NCBI RefSeq assembly: GCF_902712915.1 | Contig: NZ_CACTIA010000005.1 | Coordinates: forward strand, 1,512,001 to 1,576,000 | From: Acidiphilium sp. C61 | Lineage (GTDB): Bacteria; Pseudomonadota; Alphaproteobacteria; Acetobacterales; Acetobacteraceae | Reading direction: 5' to 3' | DNA length: 64,000 bases | The notes under the pieces: model-generated | Databases searched by the model: none | Told to the model about the DNA's origin: nothing | What the model saw: only the letters and a program-made list of their open reading frames with translations | Shown here: piece by piece, positions 46,835 through 55,945 of the stretch | Numbering within the stretch: the first letter of the stretch is position 1 | Layout of the letters: each line of letters begins with the position of its first letter | Made by a program: the position numbers and the translations under genes

Positions 46835-48211
46835 ATGACCATGGCGACCAGTTTTTCCTCGCTCGACGAGGAGCGCTTCAAGTCGTTCCACTGGCGGGCG
46901 ATCGTGACAACCGGCCTCGGCGTCTTCTGCGACGGGTACGATCTCTCCTCGATCGGCATCGTCCTGCCGCTGGTGCTCGGCTCGTTCGGAATCGCGAAAA
47001 TGGGCGGGCTCGAAGCCGCCATGCTCGCCGCCTCCGCCCTGGTGGGAGCGGCGGTCGGCGCGCTGATCTTCGGCCTGCTCGGCCAGAACGGCCGCAAGCG
47101 CTTCTATGGTCTCGACGTGCTGCTGATGGGCGTCATGGCCGTGGCCCAGGCCTTCGCCCCCGACCTCACCTGGCTGATCGCGATCCGCTTCGTGCTCGGC
47201 ATCGGCATCGGCGCCGACTACGTTCTCTCGCCGACCATCATGGCCGAACACGCCAACCGCGCCGATCGCGGCCGCTCCATCGGCGTCGGCTTCGCGGTGA
47301 TGTGGCCGCTTGGCGCCTTCGTCGCCGGCCTGCTCAACCTGCTGCTCGCCGGGCTCGGCGTGTCGCACGACCTGCAATGGCGCCTCGTTCTCGCCGCCGG
47401 CGCGATCCCGGCCTTCTCGGTGCTCTATCTGCGCCGCGCGATGCCGGAAACCGCCCGCTACCTCGCCCGCCTCGCCGCCGACCCGGGCGCTGCGGTCGAT
47501 GTCATCCGCCAGATCAGCGGGCAGACCGTCCGCGCCCCCAAGGCGGACAGCCGCCCCTTCGGCCAGGTCTTCGCCGCCCATGCGCAGGTGATCCTCTCGG
47601 CCGCCCTGCTCTGGCTGGTGTTCGACATCGTGATCTATTCCGGCATCCTGTTCGGCCCCTCGCTGATCGCCAAGAGCCTGGGCATGGGACCGATCGAGTT
47701 CAGCCTGGTGATGCAGGCGGTGTTCGGCATCCCGAGCGCGCTGTTCTACGCCTTCCGCGTTCTCGACCGGGTCGGCCGCAAGCCGCTGCAAGTCTGGGGC
47801 TTCGTCGGCGCCGCGGCCATGCTGGTGCTGTTCGCCGTGCTGAAGCAGAACCTCGCCACGCTGCCGCTGCTCGGCCTGATCGTCTACGGGCTCTACACGG
47901 TCGCGATCAACGGTCCGGCAACGGTAAGCGGCGCCGGCATTCTCGGCGTCGAACTCAGCCCGACCCGGGTGCGCACCTTCGGCCAAGCGATCACCGTCAT
48001 CGGCGGGCGCACCGGCGCGTCGATCAGCGCCTTCCTGTTCCCGCTGCTGTTCACCCGCCTCGGCGAGGTCGGCGTGATCGCCCTGCTCGCGATCGTCTCC
48101 CTCCTCGGCGCGGTCCTCACCCGGATTCTGGTGCCGGAGACCGCCGGCATCTCCCTCGAAGAGATCAACAACGACGATCTCGACGCGGTGGCGACCCCGC
48201 AAACCGCCTGA
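46835..48211 (+). CDS. MFS transporter (sugar-porter/phosphate-symporter-like)
   Basis: 458 residues, 12 helices. Helix 1 contains GLGVFCDGYDLSSIGIVLPLVL, similar in layout to the phosphate:H+ symporter branch; RFVLGIGIGADYVLSPTIMAE in helix 4 and the C-terminal PETAGISLEEI are shared with sugar porters. GGGAGAAC precedes the ATG. It is directed toward the phn genes but separated from them by a strong terminator. Because phnCDE are absent, it could bring in phosphonate, phosphite or phosphate; substrate not proven. Confidence 0.85.
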   Translation: MTMATSFSSLDEERFKSFHWRAIVTTGLGVFCDGYDLSSIGIVLPLVLGSFGIAKMGGLEAAMLAASALVGAAVGALIFGLLGQNGRKRFYGLDVLLMGVMAVAQAFAPDLTWLIAIRFVLGIGIGADYVLSPTIMAEHANRADRGRSIGVGFAVMWPLGAFVAGLLNLLLAGLGVSHDLQWRLVLAAGAIPAFSVLYLRRAMPETARYLARLAADPGAAVDVIRQISGQTVRAPKADSRPFGQVFAAHAQVILSAALLWLVFDIVIYSGILFGPSLIAKSLGMGPIEFSLVMQAVFGIPSALFYAFRVLDRVGRKPLQVWGFVGAAAMLVLFAVLKQNLATLPLLGLIVYGLYTVAINGPATVSGAGILGVELSPTRVRTFGQAITVIGGRTGASISAFLFPLLFTRLGEVGVIALLAIVSLLGAVLTRILVPETAGISLEEINNDDLDAVATPQTA

Positions 48212-48219
48212 ACCATCGG

Positions 48220-48250
48220 GGCGCGCCGGAATTCCACCGGCGCGCCTTTT
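48220..48250 (+). terminator. Intrinsic terminator after the MFS gene
   Basis: GGCGCGCCGG-AATTCCA-CCGGCGCGCC followed by TTTT: a perfect ten-pair GC stem. It separates the MFS gene from phnG. Confidence 0.85.
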
Positions 48251-48267
48251 CCAAAGCCTGAAACTCA

Positions 48268-48281
48268 TATAGACATCTATA
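48268..48281 (+). promoter_or_regulatory. Candidate PhnF operator overlapping the phn promoter
   Basis: TATAGA-CA-TCTATA, a near-perfect palindrome two bases before the phnG start codon. Its minus-strand half GGTATAGA resembles operators of PhnF/HutC-type GntR repressors (TATAGAC-containing inverted repeats). TATAGA could also be the -10 box, in which case transcription would start at or next to the ATG, and phnG has no visible ribosome site. Confidence 0.45.
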
Positions 48282-48283
48282 CC

Positions 48284-48730
48284 ATGAATGCACCACAACC
48301 CGCGCGCGCCGCCTGGCTCGGCCTCCTCGCCCGCTCCCCGCGCGGCGCGATCGAGGCCCGCCTCGCCGATGCCCCCGCCTTGCCCGGCTTCGTCCGGCTG
48401 CGCGGGCCGGAGATCGGCATGTCGATGGTGCGCGGCCGCGCCGGCGGCGGTGGCGCCGCCTTCAATCTCGGCGAAATGACGATCGCCCGCTGCTCGATCC
48501 GCGACGAGGACGGGTTCGTCGGCCATGGCTACGTCGCCGGGCGGGACGGCGATCTGGCGGAGCTGATCGCCCGGCTCGACGCCGCATTGCAAAATGCGGC
48601 GCGTCACCCGGCACTGCACGCGGCGCTGCTCGCCCCTCTCGCCGCGGACGAGGCAACCCGCCGCGCGGCGGACGAGGCCAGGGCCGCCGGCACCGAAGTC
48701 CGCTTCTTCACCCTGGCGACGATGCGATGA
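48284..48730 (+). CDS. phnG: C-P lyase system subunit PhnG
   Basis: 148 residues. PhnG forms the PhnGHIJ core with PhnI, which attaches the phosphonate to ribose of ATP by displacing adenine. The conserved segment NLGEMTIARCSIR is at about 60-72, preceded by GPEIGMSMVRGR. No Shine-Dalgarno sequence is visible before the ATG. First gene of the operon. Confidence 0.93.
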   Translation: MNAPQPARAAWLGLLARSPRGAIEARLADAPALPGFVRLRGPEIGMSMVRGRAGGGGAAFNLGEMTIARCSIRDEDGFVGHGYVAGRDGDLAELIARLDAALQNAARHPALHAALLAPLAADEATRRAADEARAAGTEVRFFTLATMR

Positions 48731-48737
48731 GGCCGCG

Positions 48738-49301
48738 ATGAACACCCTCACCCCCGGCTTCGCCTCGCCGCTCGACGCCCAGGCCTGTTTCCGCGCCCTG
48801 CTCACCGCGTTCGGCGATCCCGGCCGGGCCATCACCCTCGCCGATGGCCTCGCCCCACCGGCCGGCCTGTCCATCGCGGCGGCTGCGGTGCTGCTGACAC
48901 TGGCCGACGCCACGACGACACTCGCCGCCGACCTGCCGGCGCCCGTATTGCACTGGCTCGGCTTTCACACCGGCGCCCCCTTCACCACCCCGGAAGCGGC
49001 CGAATTCTGCCTCGCCGGCAGCGCGCCGCCGCTCGCCAGCCTCCGCCAGGGCAGCGAAACCGCGCCGGAACACGGAGCAACCCTCATTCTCGACCTGCCG
49101 GATCTCGACACCGGGCGGCGCTGCCGCCTCAGCGGCCCCGGCCTCGCCGCCCCGCGCGAGACGACCCTGCCACTGCCCGCCGCCTTTCTCGCCGACTGGG
49201 CCGAACAGCGCCTTCAGGCGCCGCGCGGCGTCGATGTGCTGCTCTGCGCCGGCCGCCGGCTGCTCGCCCTGCCGCGCAGCCTCGCCATCGAGGCCGCCTA
49301 G
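48738..49301 (+). CDS. phnH: C-P lyase system subunit PhnH
   Basis: 187 residues, a core structural subunit of the phosphonate-cleaving complex. Typical start PGFASPLDAQACFRALLTAFGDPGR and the central FHTGAPFTTPEAAEFCLAG fit the family. It begins seven bases after the phnG stop and ends two bases before phnI. Confidence 0.93.
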   Translation: MNTLTPGFASPLDAQACFRALLTAFGDPGRAITLADGLAPPAGLSIAAAAVLLTLADATTTLAADLPAPVLHWLGFHTGAPFTTPEAAEFCLAGSAPPLASLRQGSETAPEHGATLILDLPDLDTGRRCRLSGPGLAAPRETTLPLPAAFLADWAEQRLQAPRGVDVLLCAGRRLLALPRSLAIEAA

Positions 49302-49302
49302 C

Positions 49303-50433
49303 ATGTATGTCGCGGTCAAGGGCGGCGAGCGGGCGATCGACGCCGCCCATCGCTGGATGGCGGAAGAGCGGCGCGGCGATCCGGCGCTGCCCCAGATCAC
49401 CACAGCGCAGATCGCCGCCCAGCTCGGCCGCGCGGTTGACCGGGTGATGGCGGAGGGCGCGCTTTACGACCGCGAACTTGCCGCACGGGCGATCCGCCAG
49501 GCCCAGGGCGACCTGATCGAGGCCGCGTTCCTGCTGCGGGCCAGCCGCGCGACCCTGCCGCGCCTCGTCGACTCCGAGCCGGTCGATACCGGGGCGATGC
49601 GCGCGAAACGGCGGATTTCGGCGGTGTTCAAGGATCTTCCCGGCGGCCAGCGCCTCGGCCCGACCATGGACTACACCCATCGCCTGCTCGACCCGGACGC
49701 CGCCGACCCCGCCGCCGGCCAATTCGCCCCGCCAGAGGCCACGCCCGAGGCCACACCCGAGGCGCAAGCAACGCCCACGTCCCTGCCGCGGGTGATGGCG
49801 ATGCTCGGCGCCGATGCGTTGATCGAGCCGGATGGCGACACGTTGATCCAGCCGGACGGCAATCCGGCGGCGCCGCTGCCGCCGGACCTGACGATGGCGC
49901 CGCTCGGCTTCCCCGCCCCGCGCGCGCTGCGGCTGCAAGCCCTCGCGCGCGGCGACGAGGGCTTCCTGCTCGCGCTCGGCTATTCCACCCAGCGCGGCTA
50001 TGGCAACAACCATCCCTTCGTCGGCGAGTTGCGGATGGGCGAGGTGGCGGTCAACCTCGTCCCGCCCGAACTCGGCTTCGCGATCGAGATCGGCGAGATC
50101 ACGCTGACCGAATGCGAAATGGTCAACCAGTTCGCCGGCAGCCGCAGCGTGCCGGCGCAATTCACCCGCGGCTACGGTCTCTGCTTCGGCCATGCCGACC
50201 GCAAGGCGATCTCGATGGCGCTGGTCGACCGGGCGATGCGCGCCGCCGAACTGGGCGAAGACGTCTCCGCCCCGGCGCAGCAGGTCGAGTTCGTGCTCTC
50301 GCATTGCGACAATATCGAGGCGACCGGCTTCGTCGAGCATCTCAAGCTGCCGCACCATGTCGACTTCCAGAGCGAGCTGGAAACCATCCGCGCCCTGCGC
50401 GCCATCGCGGGAGACGACGATGCAGCTGTATAA
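49303..50433 (+). CDS. phnI: C-P lyase system subunit PhnI
   Basis: 376 residues, the nucleosidase-like subunit of the core complex. It begins MYVAVKGGERAIDAAHRWM and holds LALGYSTQRGYGNNHPFVGELRMGEV and LTECEMVNQFAGS, strongly conserved in PhnI. A low-complexity stretch (ATPEATPEAQATP) near 145-157 is a local insertion. The 3' end overlaps phnJ by 14 bases. Confidence 0.95.
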   Translation: MYVAVKGGERAIDAAHRWMAEERRGDPALPQITTAQIAAQLGRAVDRVMAEGALYDRELAARAIRQAQGDLIEAAFLLRASRATLPRLVDSEPVDTGAMRAKRRISAVFKDLPGGQRLGPTMDYTHRLLDPDAADPAAGQFAPPEATPEATPEAQATPTSLPRVMAMLGADALIEPDGDTLIQPDGNPAAPLPPDLTMAPLGFPAPRALRLQALARGDEGFLLALGYSTQRGYGNNHPFVGELRMGEVAVNLVPPELGFAIEIGEITLTECEMVNQFAGSRSVPAQFTRGYGLCFGHADRKAISMALVDRAMRAAELGEDVSAPAQQVEFVLSHCDNIEATGFVEHLKLPHHVDFQSELETIRALRAIAGDDDAAV

Positions 50434-51256
50434 CTTCGCCTATCTCGACGAGCACACCAAGCGGATGATCCGCCGCGCCATCCTCAAGGCGGTGGCGATC
50501 CCGGGCCACCAGATCCCCTTCGCCAGCCGCGAGATGCCGCTGCCCTATGGCTGGGGCACCGGCGGCATCCAGGTCACCGCCGCCATCCTCGGCCCCGACG
50601 ACGTGCTGAAAGTGATCGACCAGGGTGCGGACGACACCACCAACGCCGTCTCGATCCGCCGCTTCTTCGCCCGCACCAGCGCCGTCCGCACCACCACCCG
50701 CACGCAAGAGGCGACGGTGATCCAGACCCGGCACCGGATTCCCGAAGCCGCCCTGCGCGCCGGGCAGATTATCGTGTATCAGGTGCCGATCCCCGAGCCG
50801 CTCTACCGCCTCACCCCCTCGCGCGCCGATGCGGCCCGGATGCACGCCCTGGCCGATTACGGCGCCATGCATGTGCGGCTCTACGAGGATATCGCGCGGC
50901 ACGGCCGGGTCGCCCTCGCCTACGACTATCCGGTGATGGTCAATGGCCGCTACCTGATGTCGCCCTCGCCAATCCCCGCCTACGACAATCCGAAACTGCA
51001 CATGAACCCCGCCCTGCAACTCTTCGGCGCCGGGCGCGAGAAGCGCATCTACGCCCTGCCGCCCTATACCGACGTGCGCCCGCTCGATTTCGAGGACCAC
51101 AAGTTCGACCCGCACCGCGCCGATGCCGCCTGCGATCTCTGCGGCGCCGCGGACACCTATCTCGACGAGCTGATCGCCGATGACAGCGGACGCCGCCGCT
51201 TCATCTGCTCGGATACCGACAGCTGCGAAACCCGCCGCGAGGGGGGCGGCGCATGA
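50420..51256 (+). CDS. phnJ: Carbon-phosphorus lyase, radical SAM subunit
   Basis: 278 residues. PhnJ breaks the C-P bond of the ribosyl phosphonate with a radical SAM mechanism. The unusual cluster motif Cx2Cx21Cx5C is intact near the C terminus (CDLC, then C in RRRFICSDTDSC). The N terminus MQLYNFAYLDEHTKRMIRRA is family-typical. It overlaps phnI upstream and phnK by ATGA downstream. Confidence 0.97.
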   Translation: MQLYNFAYLDEHTKRMIRRAILKAVAIPGHQIPFASREMPLPYGWGTGGIQVTAAILGPDDVLKVIDQGADDTTNAVSIRRFFARTSAVRTTTRTQEATVIQTRHRIPEAALRAGQIIVYQVPIPEPLYRLTPSRADAARMHALADYGAMHVRLYEDIARHGRVALAYDYPVMVNGRYLMSPSPIPAYDNPKLHMNPALQLFGAGREKRIYALPPYTDVRPLDFEDHKFDPHRADAACDLCGAADTYLDELIADDSGRRRFICSDTDSCETRREGGGA

Positions 51257-52017
51257 CGCTGATGGCCGCCGAGCGGATCACCAGGCGCTTCGGCGCGGTG
51301 GCGGCGCTGGAGGATGTCTCGCTCGCGATCGCGCGGCGCGAGATCGTCGCCATCGTCGGCGAGAGCGGCTCGGGCAAGTCCACCCTGCTCAACGTCATGA
51401 GCGGGCGGCTCGCGCCGGATTCCGGCAGCGTCAGCTACGACAGCGGCGCCGGCCTCGCGCCGATCGGCGCCGGCGGCGAGGCCGCGCTGCTCGACCTGCA
51501 ACGCCGGCGCTGGGGCTTCGTCGCCCAGGAGCCGCGCCTTGCCCTGCGCATGAACGTCTCGGCCGGCGGCAATATCGGCGAGCGGCTGATGGTCGCCGGA
51601 GCGCGCAACTATGGCGCCATCCGCGCCGCCGCCAGCCGCTGGCTCGAAACCGTCGAGATCGATCCCGCCCGGATCGACGAACTGCCGCGCGGCTTCTCCG
51701 GCGGCATGCTCCAGCGCCTGCAGATCGCCGCCACCCTCGTCACCGAGCCCGAGCTGGTGTTCATGGACGAGCCGACCGGCGGGCTCGACGTCTCGGTGCA
51801 GGCCCGCATCCTCGATCTCGTGCGCGGGCTGGTGCGCCGGCTCGGCGTCGCCGTGCTGATCGTCACCCACGATATCGGCGTCGCGCGGCTGCTGGCCGAC
51901 CGCATCGTGGTGATGCGCCGGGGCCGCATCGTCGAAACCGGCCTCGCCGACCAGGTGCTGGACGATCCGCAGCACGAATACACCCAGCTCCTCGTCGCCT
52001 CGGTGCTGCCGGCATGA
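51253..52017 (+). CDS. phnK: C-P lyase ABC-type ATPase PhnK
   Basis: 254 residues, an ATP-binding-cassette protein that docks on the core complex rather than a transporter. Walker A VGESGSGKSTLLN (about 36-48), signature FSGGMLQRLQIAATL, Walker B LVFMDEPTGGLD and H-loop IVTHD. Four-base overlaps on both sides. Confidence 0.94.
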   Translation: MTLMAAERITRRFGAVAALEDVSLAIARREIVAIVGESGSGKSTLLNVMSGRLAPDSGSVSYDSGAGLAPIGAGGEAALLDLQRRRWGFVAQEPRLALRMNVSAGGNIGERLMVAGARNYGAIRAAASRWLETVEIDPARIDELPRGFSGGMLQRLQIAATLVTEPELVFMDEPTGGLDVSVQARILDLVRGLVRRLGVAVLIVTHDIGVARLLADRIVVMRRGRIVETGLADQVLDDPQHEYTQLLVASVLPA

Positions 52018-52709
52018 TCGCGCTCGAAGCCAGCGGCATCGCCAAGAGCTTCGTGCTGCACCTGCAGCGCGGCGTCCGCCTCGGCGTGCTGCGCGATGCG
52101 GCCCTCACCCTGCGCGCCGGCGAATGCGTCGCCCTCACCGGCCCCTCCGGCGCGGGAAAATCGACGCTGCTGCGCGCCCTCTACGGCAATTACCGGACCG
52201 ATGCCGGCTCGATCCGGGTGCGCCATCGCGGCGCCATGGTCGAGCTGGCCGGCGCTCCCGCCGCGCACGTGATCGAGATCCGCCGCGAGACGATCGGCCA
52301 TGTCTCGCAGTTCCTCCGCGCCATGCCCCGGGTTCCCGCGCGCGACATCGTCGCCGCCCCCCTGCTCGAACGCGGGATGGACGAGGCGGCGGCGCGGGCG
52401 CGGGCCGAGGCGATGCTCGACGCTCTCGGCATTCCCCCGGCGCTGCACAATCTGCCGCCGGTCACGTTTTCCGGCGGCGAGCAGCAGCGGGTCAATCTCG
52501 CCCGCGGCTTCGCCGGCGACTGGCCGATCCTGCTGCTCGACGAGCCGACCGCCTCGCTCGATGCCGCCAATCGTGACCGCGTGATCGCGCTGATGCGCGC
52601 CGCACGGTCTCGCGGCGCGGCGCTGCTCGGGATATTCCATGACAAGCTCGTGCGCGACGCGATCGCCGATGCCGAGCTTCGTCTCGAACCGCTGAAGGAA
52701 CAAGCATGA
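52014..52709 (+). CDS. phnL: C-P lyase ABC-type ATPase PhnL
   Basis: 231 residues with Walker A TGPSGAGKSTLLRA (about 41-54), signature FSGGEQQRVNLARGF, Walker B LLLDEPTASLD and GIFHD in place of the H-loop context. It pairs with PhnK on the C-P lyase complex. The N-terminal SFVLHLQRGVRLGVL is characteristic of PhnL. ATGA overlap with phnM. Confidence 0.94.
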   Translation: MIALEASGIAKSFVLHLQRGVRLGVLRDAALTLRAGECVALTGPSGAGKSTLLRALYGNYRTDAGSIRVRHRGAMVELAGAPAAHVIEIRRETIGHVSQFLRAMPRVPARDIVAAPLLERGMDEAAARARAEAMLDALGIPPALHNLPPVTFSGGEQQRVNLARGFAGDWPILLLDEPTASLDAANRDRVIALMRAARSRGAALLGIFHDKLVRDAIADAELRLEPLKEQA

Positions 52710-53836
52710 CCCGCCTCGGCAATGCCCGCCTCGTCCTCGACAACGAGATCCGCCCCGGCGGCGTCGTCTTCGCCGGCGGCCTGATCGGCGAGATCGGCGA
52801 GATCGGCCCGGGCGGCGATGGCCTCGATCTCGAGGGCGATTATCTCATCCCCGGCATCATCGACCTGCACACCGACAATCTCGAACGCCAGACCCAGCCG
52901 CGCGCCAATGCCCGCTGGCCCTCGCGCTCGGCCCTCGTCGCGCACGACGCGCAATGCATCGCCGCCGGCATCACCACCGTGTTCGACGCGCTCTGCCTCG
53001 GCGATATCGGCTTCGGCAAGGCGCGCAACCAGACCTTCGAGGACGCGGTGATCGACATCGCGGCGCTGCGCCGGCAGGGCGCGCTGCGCGCCGAGCATTT
53101 CCTGCACCTGCGCTGCGAGCTGCCGGCCGAGGAAATGCCCGAGATGCTCGCCCGCGCGATCGAGGACACCCATGTCCGCCTGGTCTCGCTGATGGACCAC
53201 ACGCCCGGCCTCAGCGGCCAGTATGGCGATCTCGTCCGCTACCGCGAGATGCGCCGCGCCGAGGGTCTGGCCCCGGCCGAGGTCGAAACCGTGATCGCCG
53301 AGTTGCAGGGCAATCACCACGCCTTCCACGCCACCAACCGCGCGCTGGTGATCGCCGAGGCCCGGGCCCGTGGCATTCCCCTCGCCTCGCATGACGACGC
53401 GACCGAGACGGAAATCGCCCGCAACGCCGCCGAGGGCATCGGCATCACCGAGTTTCCGGTCTCGCTGCAGGCGGCGCGGGCGGCGCGGGCGCGGGGCATG
53501 CGCAGCATCGCCGGGGCGCCGAACCTCGTGCGCGGCGGTTCGCATTCGGGCAATGTCGCGGTGATCGACCTGGTGCGCGAGGACCTGCTCGACGCGCTGG
53601 CCTCGGACTATGTGCCGGGCGCGATGCTGGAAGCCGCCTTCATCGCCGCCGCCGCTCGTGCCGCCTCGCTGCCGGCGGCGATCGGCCTGATCACCTCCGG
53701 CCCCGCGGCGATCGCGGGTCTGGCCGATCGCGGCCGCATCGCCCCCGGCCTGCGGGCCGATCTCGTGCAGGTCCGGCTGCATGAGGGCCTGCCGGTGGTG
53801 CGCGCGGTCTGGCGCGGCGGGGTGCGCGTTGGCTGA
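52706..53836 (+). CDS. phnM: Alpha-D-ribose 1-methylphosphonate 5-triphosphate diphosphatase
   Basis: 376-residue amidohydrolase-superfamily enzyme that removes pyrophosphate to give the PhnJ substrate. Metal-binding HTDN (IIDLHTDNLERQTQPR, about 51-67) and the later SLMDHTPG, ASHDDAT (about 230-236) and NLVRGGSHSGN motifs are present. ATGA overlap upstream; its end overlaps the next gene. Confidence 0.95.
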   Translation: MTRLGNARLVLDNEIRPGGVVFAGGLIGEIGEIGPGGDGLDLEGDYLIPGIIDLHTDNLERQTQPRANARWPSRSALVAHDAQCIAAGITTVFDALCLGDIGFGKARNQTFEDAVIDIAALRRQGALRAEHFLHLRCELPAEEMPEMLARAIEDTHVRLVSLMDHTPGLSGQYGDLVRYREMRRAEGLAPAEVETVIAELQGNHHAFHATNRALVIAEARARGIPLASHDDATETEIARNAAEGIGITEFPVSLQAARAARARGMRSIAGAPNLVRGGSHSGNVAVIDLVREDLLDALASDYVPGAMLEAAFIAAAARAASLPAAIGLITSGPAAIAGLADRGRIAPGLRADLVQVRLHEGLPVVRAVWRGGVRVG

Positions 53837-54494
53837 GCCGCACCGCGCCGCGATCTACTACGTCCCGGCGGCGGACGATCCGCTCTGGCCCCTCGGCTGC
53901 GCCTGGCTCGGCCGCGACCCCGAACGCGAGACCGCGCTGGAACAGCCCGCGGTGCAGCACCTCGCCGCCTTCACCGAATCCCCCCGGCGCTACGGCTTGC
54001 ACGCGACGCTGAAACCGCCGATGGCGCTCGCCGCCGGGCTCGATGCCTTCCTCGCCGATGCCGCGTCCCTCGCCGCATCCCTGCGCGGCTTCGACCTGCC
54101 GCCGCTCGCCATCGCCGATCTCGACGGGTTTCTCGCCCTCACCCTCGCAGCCCCCTGCCCGCCGATGCACGACCTCGCCGATCGCTGCGTCGCGGACCTC
54201 GACCATCACCGTCGCCCCGAGAGTGCCGAGGCGCAGGCGCGCCGCGCCGCCGGGCGCAGCGCCGAAGAGCGCGAGAACATCGCCCGCTGGGGCTATCCGC
54301 TGGTCTTCGGCGCGTTCCGCTTCCACATGACGCTGAGCGAACGGCCGCACGCCGCCTCGCTCGCCGCGGCGGCCCACGCGCATTTCGCCGGCAGCCTGGA
54401 CCGCAAGCGGCGCGTGAATGCCATCGCGGTCTTCACCGAGGCCGGGCCGGGCGCGCCGATGCGCCTGCTCCGCCGCCTGCCCTTCGGCGGATGA
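53829..54494 (+). CDS. DUF1045 phosphonate-metabolism protein (2H phosphoesterase-like)
   Basis: 221 residues. Two HxT motifs, LHATLKPP (about 58-65) and FHMTLSE (about 166-172), place it in the 2H phosphoesterase superfamily; RYGLHATLKPP is typical of DUF1045 proteins from phn clusters. It may act on a cyclic ribose phosphate in place of PhnP, which is absent here; that is inference. The start is taken as the TTG at 53829, which overlaps the phnM stop, because the homology begins there and no ATG is available. The stop overlaps phnN (ATGA). Confidence 0.82.
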   Translation: MAEPHRAAIYYVPAADDPLWPLGCAWLGRDPERETALEQPAVQHLAAFTESPRRYGLHATLKPPMALAAGLDAFLADAASLAASLRGFDLPPLAIADLDGFLALTLAAPCPPMHDLADRCVADLDHHRRPESAEAQARRAAGRSAEERENIARWGYPLVFGAFRFHMTLSERPHAASLAAAAHAHFAGSLDRKRRVNAIAVFTEAGPGAPMRLLRRLPFGG

Positions 54495-55030
54495 CGGCGC
54501 AGCCCGGCTGCCTCGTGCTGATCGTCGGCCCCTCCGGCGCCGGCAAGGACACGGTGATGCGCGCCGCGCGCGAGGCCCTTTCCGGCACATCCGGCTTCCT
54601 GTTTCCCCGCCGGATCATCACCCGCCCGGCGGATGACGCCGAGGATCACCTGCCCGTCACACCGGCGGAATTCGCGACCCACGCCTTCGCGCTCAGCTGG
54701 CAGGCGCACGGGCTGAGCTACGGCATCCCCGCGACGATCCTGGCCGCACTCGCCGCAGGAGACGTGGTGGTGGCGAACGTCTCCCGCGCCGTGGTGGCCG
54801 AGGCGCGGCGGCGTTTCCGCTGCCATGTCGTCGAGATCACCGCATCGGCCCCGGTGCTGGCGTCCCGCCTCGCCCGGCGCGGCCGCGAAACCGAAGCCGA
54901 CATCGCAGCCCGGCTCGCCCGCGCCGCCGCCGCATCCGGCGCCGATGAAACCATCGTCAACGAAACCACCCCCGCCGCCGCCGGCGCGCGTCTCGCCGCG
55001 ATCCTGCGCCGCTGCGCCGGGGGTAGCTAA
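54491..55030 (+). CDS. phnN: Ribose 1,5-bisphosphate phosphokinase
   Basis: 179 residues, guanylate-kinase fold with P-loop VGPSGAGKDTV (about 13-23) and RIITRPADDAEDH. It converts ribose 1,5-bisphosphate to PRPP, the last step of the C-P lyase pathway. It ends 22 bases from the convergent phnF gene. Confidence 0.93.
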   Translation: MTAQPGCLVLIVGPSGAGKDTVMRAAREALSGTSGFLFPRRIITRPADDAEDHLPVTPAEFATHAFALSWQAHGLSYGIPATILAALAAGDVVVANVSRAVVAEARRRFRCHVVEITASAPVLASRLARRGRETEADIAARLARAAAASGADETIVNETTPAAAGARLAAILRRCAGGS

Positions 55031-55052
55031 AGCACGACCAGCCGCCGCGCCC

Positions 55053-55790
55053 TCAGCTGTCGAACACGAGCTGCACGCGCGGCGCCGGATAGCACGCGAT
55101 CCCGTATTCCACCGGCCGCCCCGCCGCGACGTTGAGCGATTCCGTGGCCAGCAGCGGCGCGGTCCGCGCCATCCGCAGCAGCCGCGCCTCCCGTGCATCG
55201 GGCAGGCGGGCGCTCACCCGCGTCCAGGTCCGCGTGTAATCCGCGATGCCGATGGCGGCGAGCGAGGCGGTCACCGAGCCATGCGCCCGCAGCGCCGCCA
55301 GCAGCCCGGCGACGCGATCCGCCGGGAAAACATGGCGCGAGAGCGAAACCGCCAGCGCATCCGCGGTGCCGACGCGCTCCAGCACGATCACCCGCCCGCC
55401 TTCCTCGATCTCCAGCGCCGCGGCCACGGCGGCGGCCTCGCCCTCCAATGCGGCGAGCGGGATCTCCTCCAGCCGCAGGACGCGCCGGAGCGGCGTGCGG
55501 TGATGGCCGCGCACCCATTCGGAAAACCGCGGCCGCTGGCCGATCCGGTAGTCCAGCACCGCATCGGCGGCGAACGAGCCGCGGCCATGCTCGGTGCGGA
55601 TCAGCCCGGCATTGGCGAGTTCGACCAGAGCGCGGCGGATCGTGTGGCGGTTCACCCCGAAGCGCGCGGCCAGCAGGGTTTCGGTGGGCAGGCGCGGGTC
55701 GTCCCGATAGGCCCCGGCCGCGATCTCGCCGGCCAGCGCCTCGGCGATCTGGCTCCACAGCGCCTCGCCGGGCTTGCGTTCGATTGTCAT
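55053..55790 (-). CDS. phnF: GntR-family regulator PhnF
   Basis: 245 residues: winged helix at about 10-75 ([40 protein letters not shown]) and a UTRA/HutC-type ligand domain at about 95-240 ([15 protein letters not shown] and [11 protein letters not shown]). PhnF proteins repress phn genes. The palindrome at 48268 before phnG is the best candidate operator. The gene is convergent to phnN; its start has GGGGA close upstream. Confidence 0.9.
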   Translation of the reverse strand: MTIERKPGEALWSQIAEALAGEIAAGAYRDDPRLPTETLLAARFGVNRHTIRRALVELANAGLIRTEHGRGSFAADAVLDYRIGQRPRFSEWVRGHHRTPLRRVLRLEEIPLAALEGEAAAVAAALEIEEGGRVIVLERVGTADALAVSLSRHVFPADRVAGLLAALRAHGSVTASLAAIGIADYTRTWTRVSARLPDAREARLLRMARTAPLLATESLNVAAGRPVEYGIACYPAPRVQLVFDS

Positions 55791-55945
55791 TCCCCGTCAA
55801 TGCCGCAAAACCCCGCGCCTGTCCTCACCCCCGCCGCCGCCCGCGCGAACGCCGCGAATTTCATCGGCCTGACACACAGCGGGGTTTGCGCGGCGGCGCC
55901 ATCCCGGCGCATCCTGCTTGCCGCATCGCGGAGACCCTCATCGCC

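Noticed and set aside
46805..48913. A 702-codon open frame on the minus strand across the MFS and phnG genes
   Set aside because: Crosses a strong terminator and two well-supported genes; composition is that of a shadow frame.
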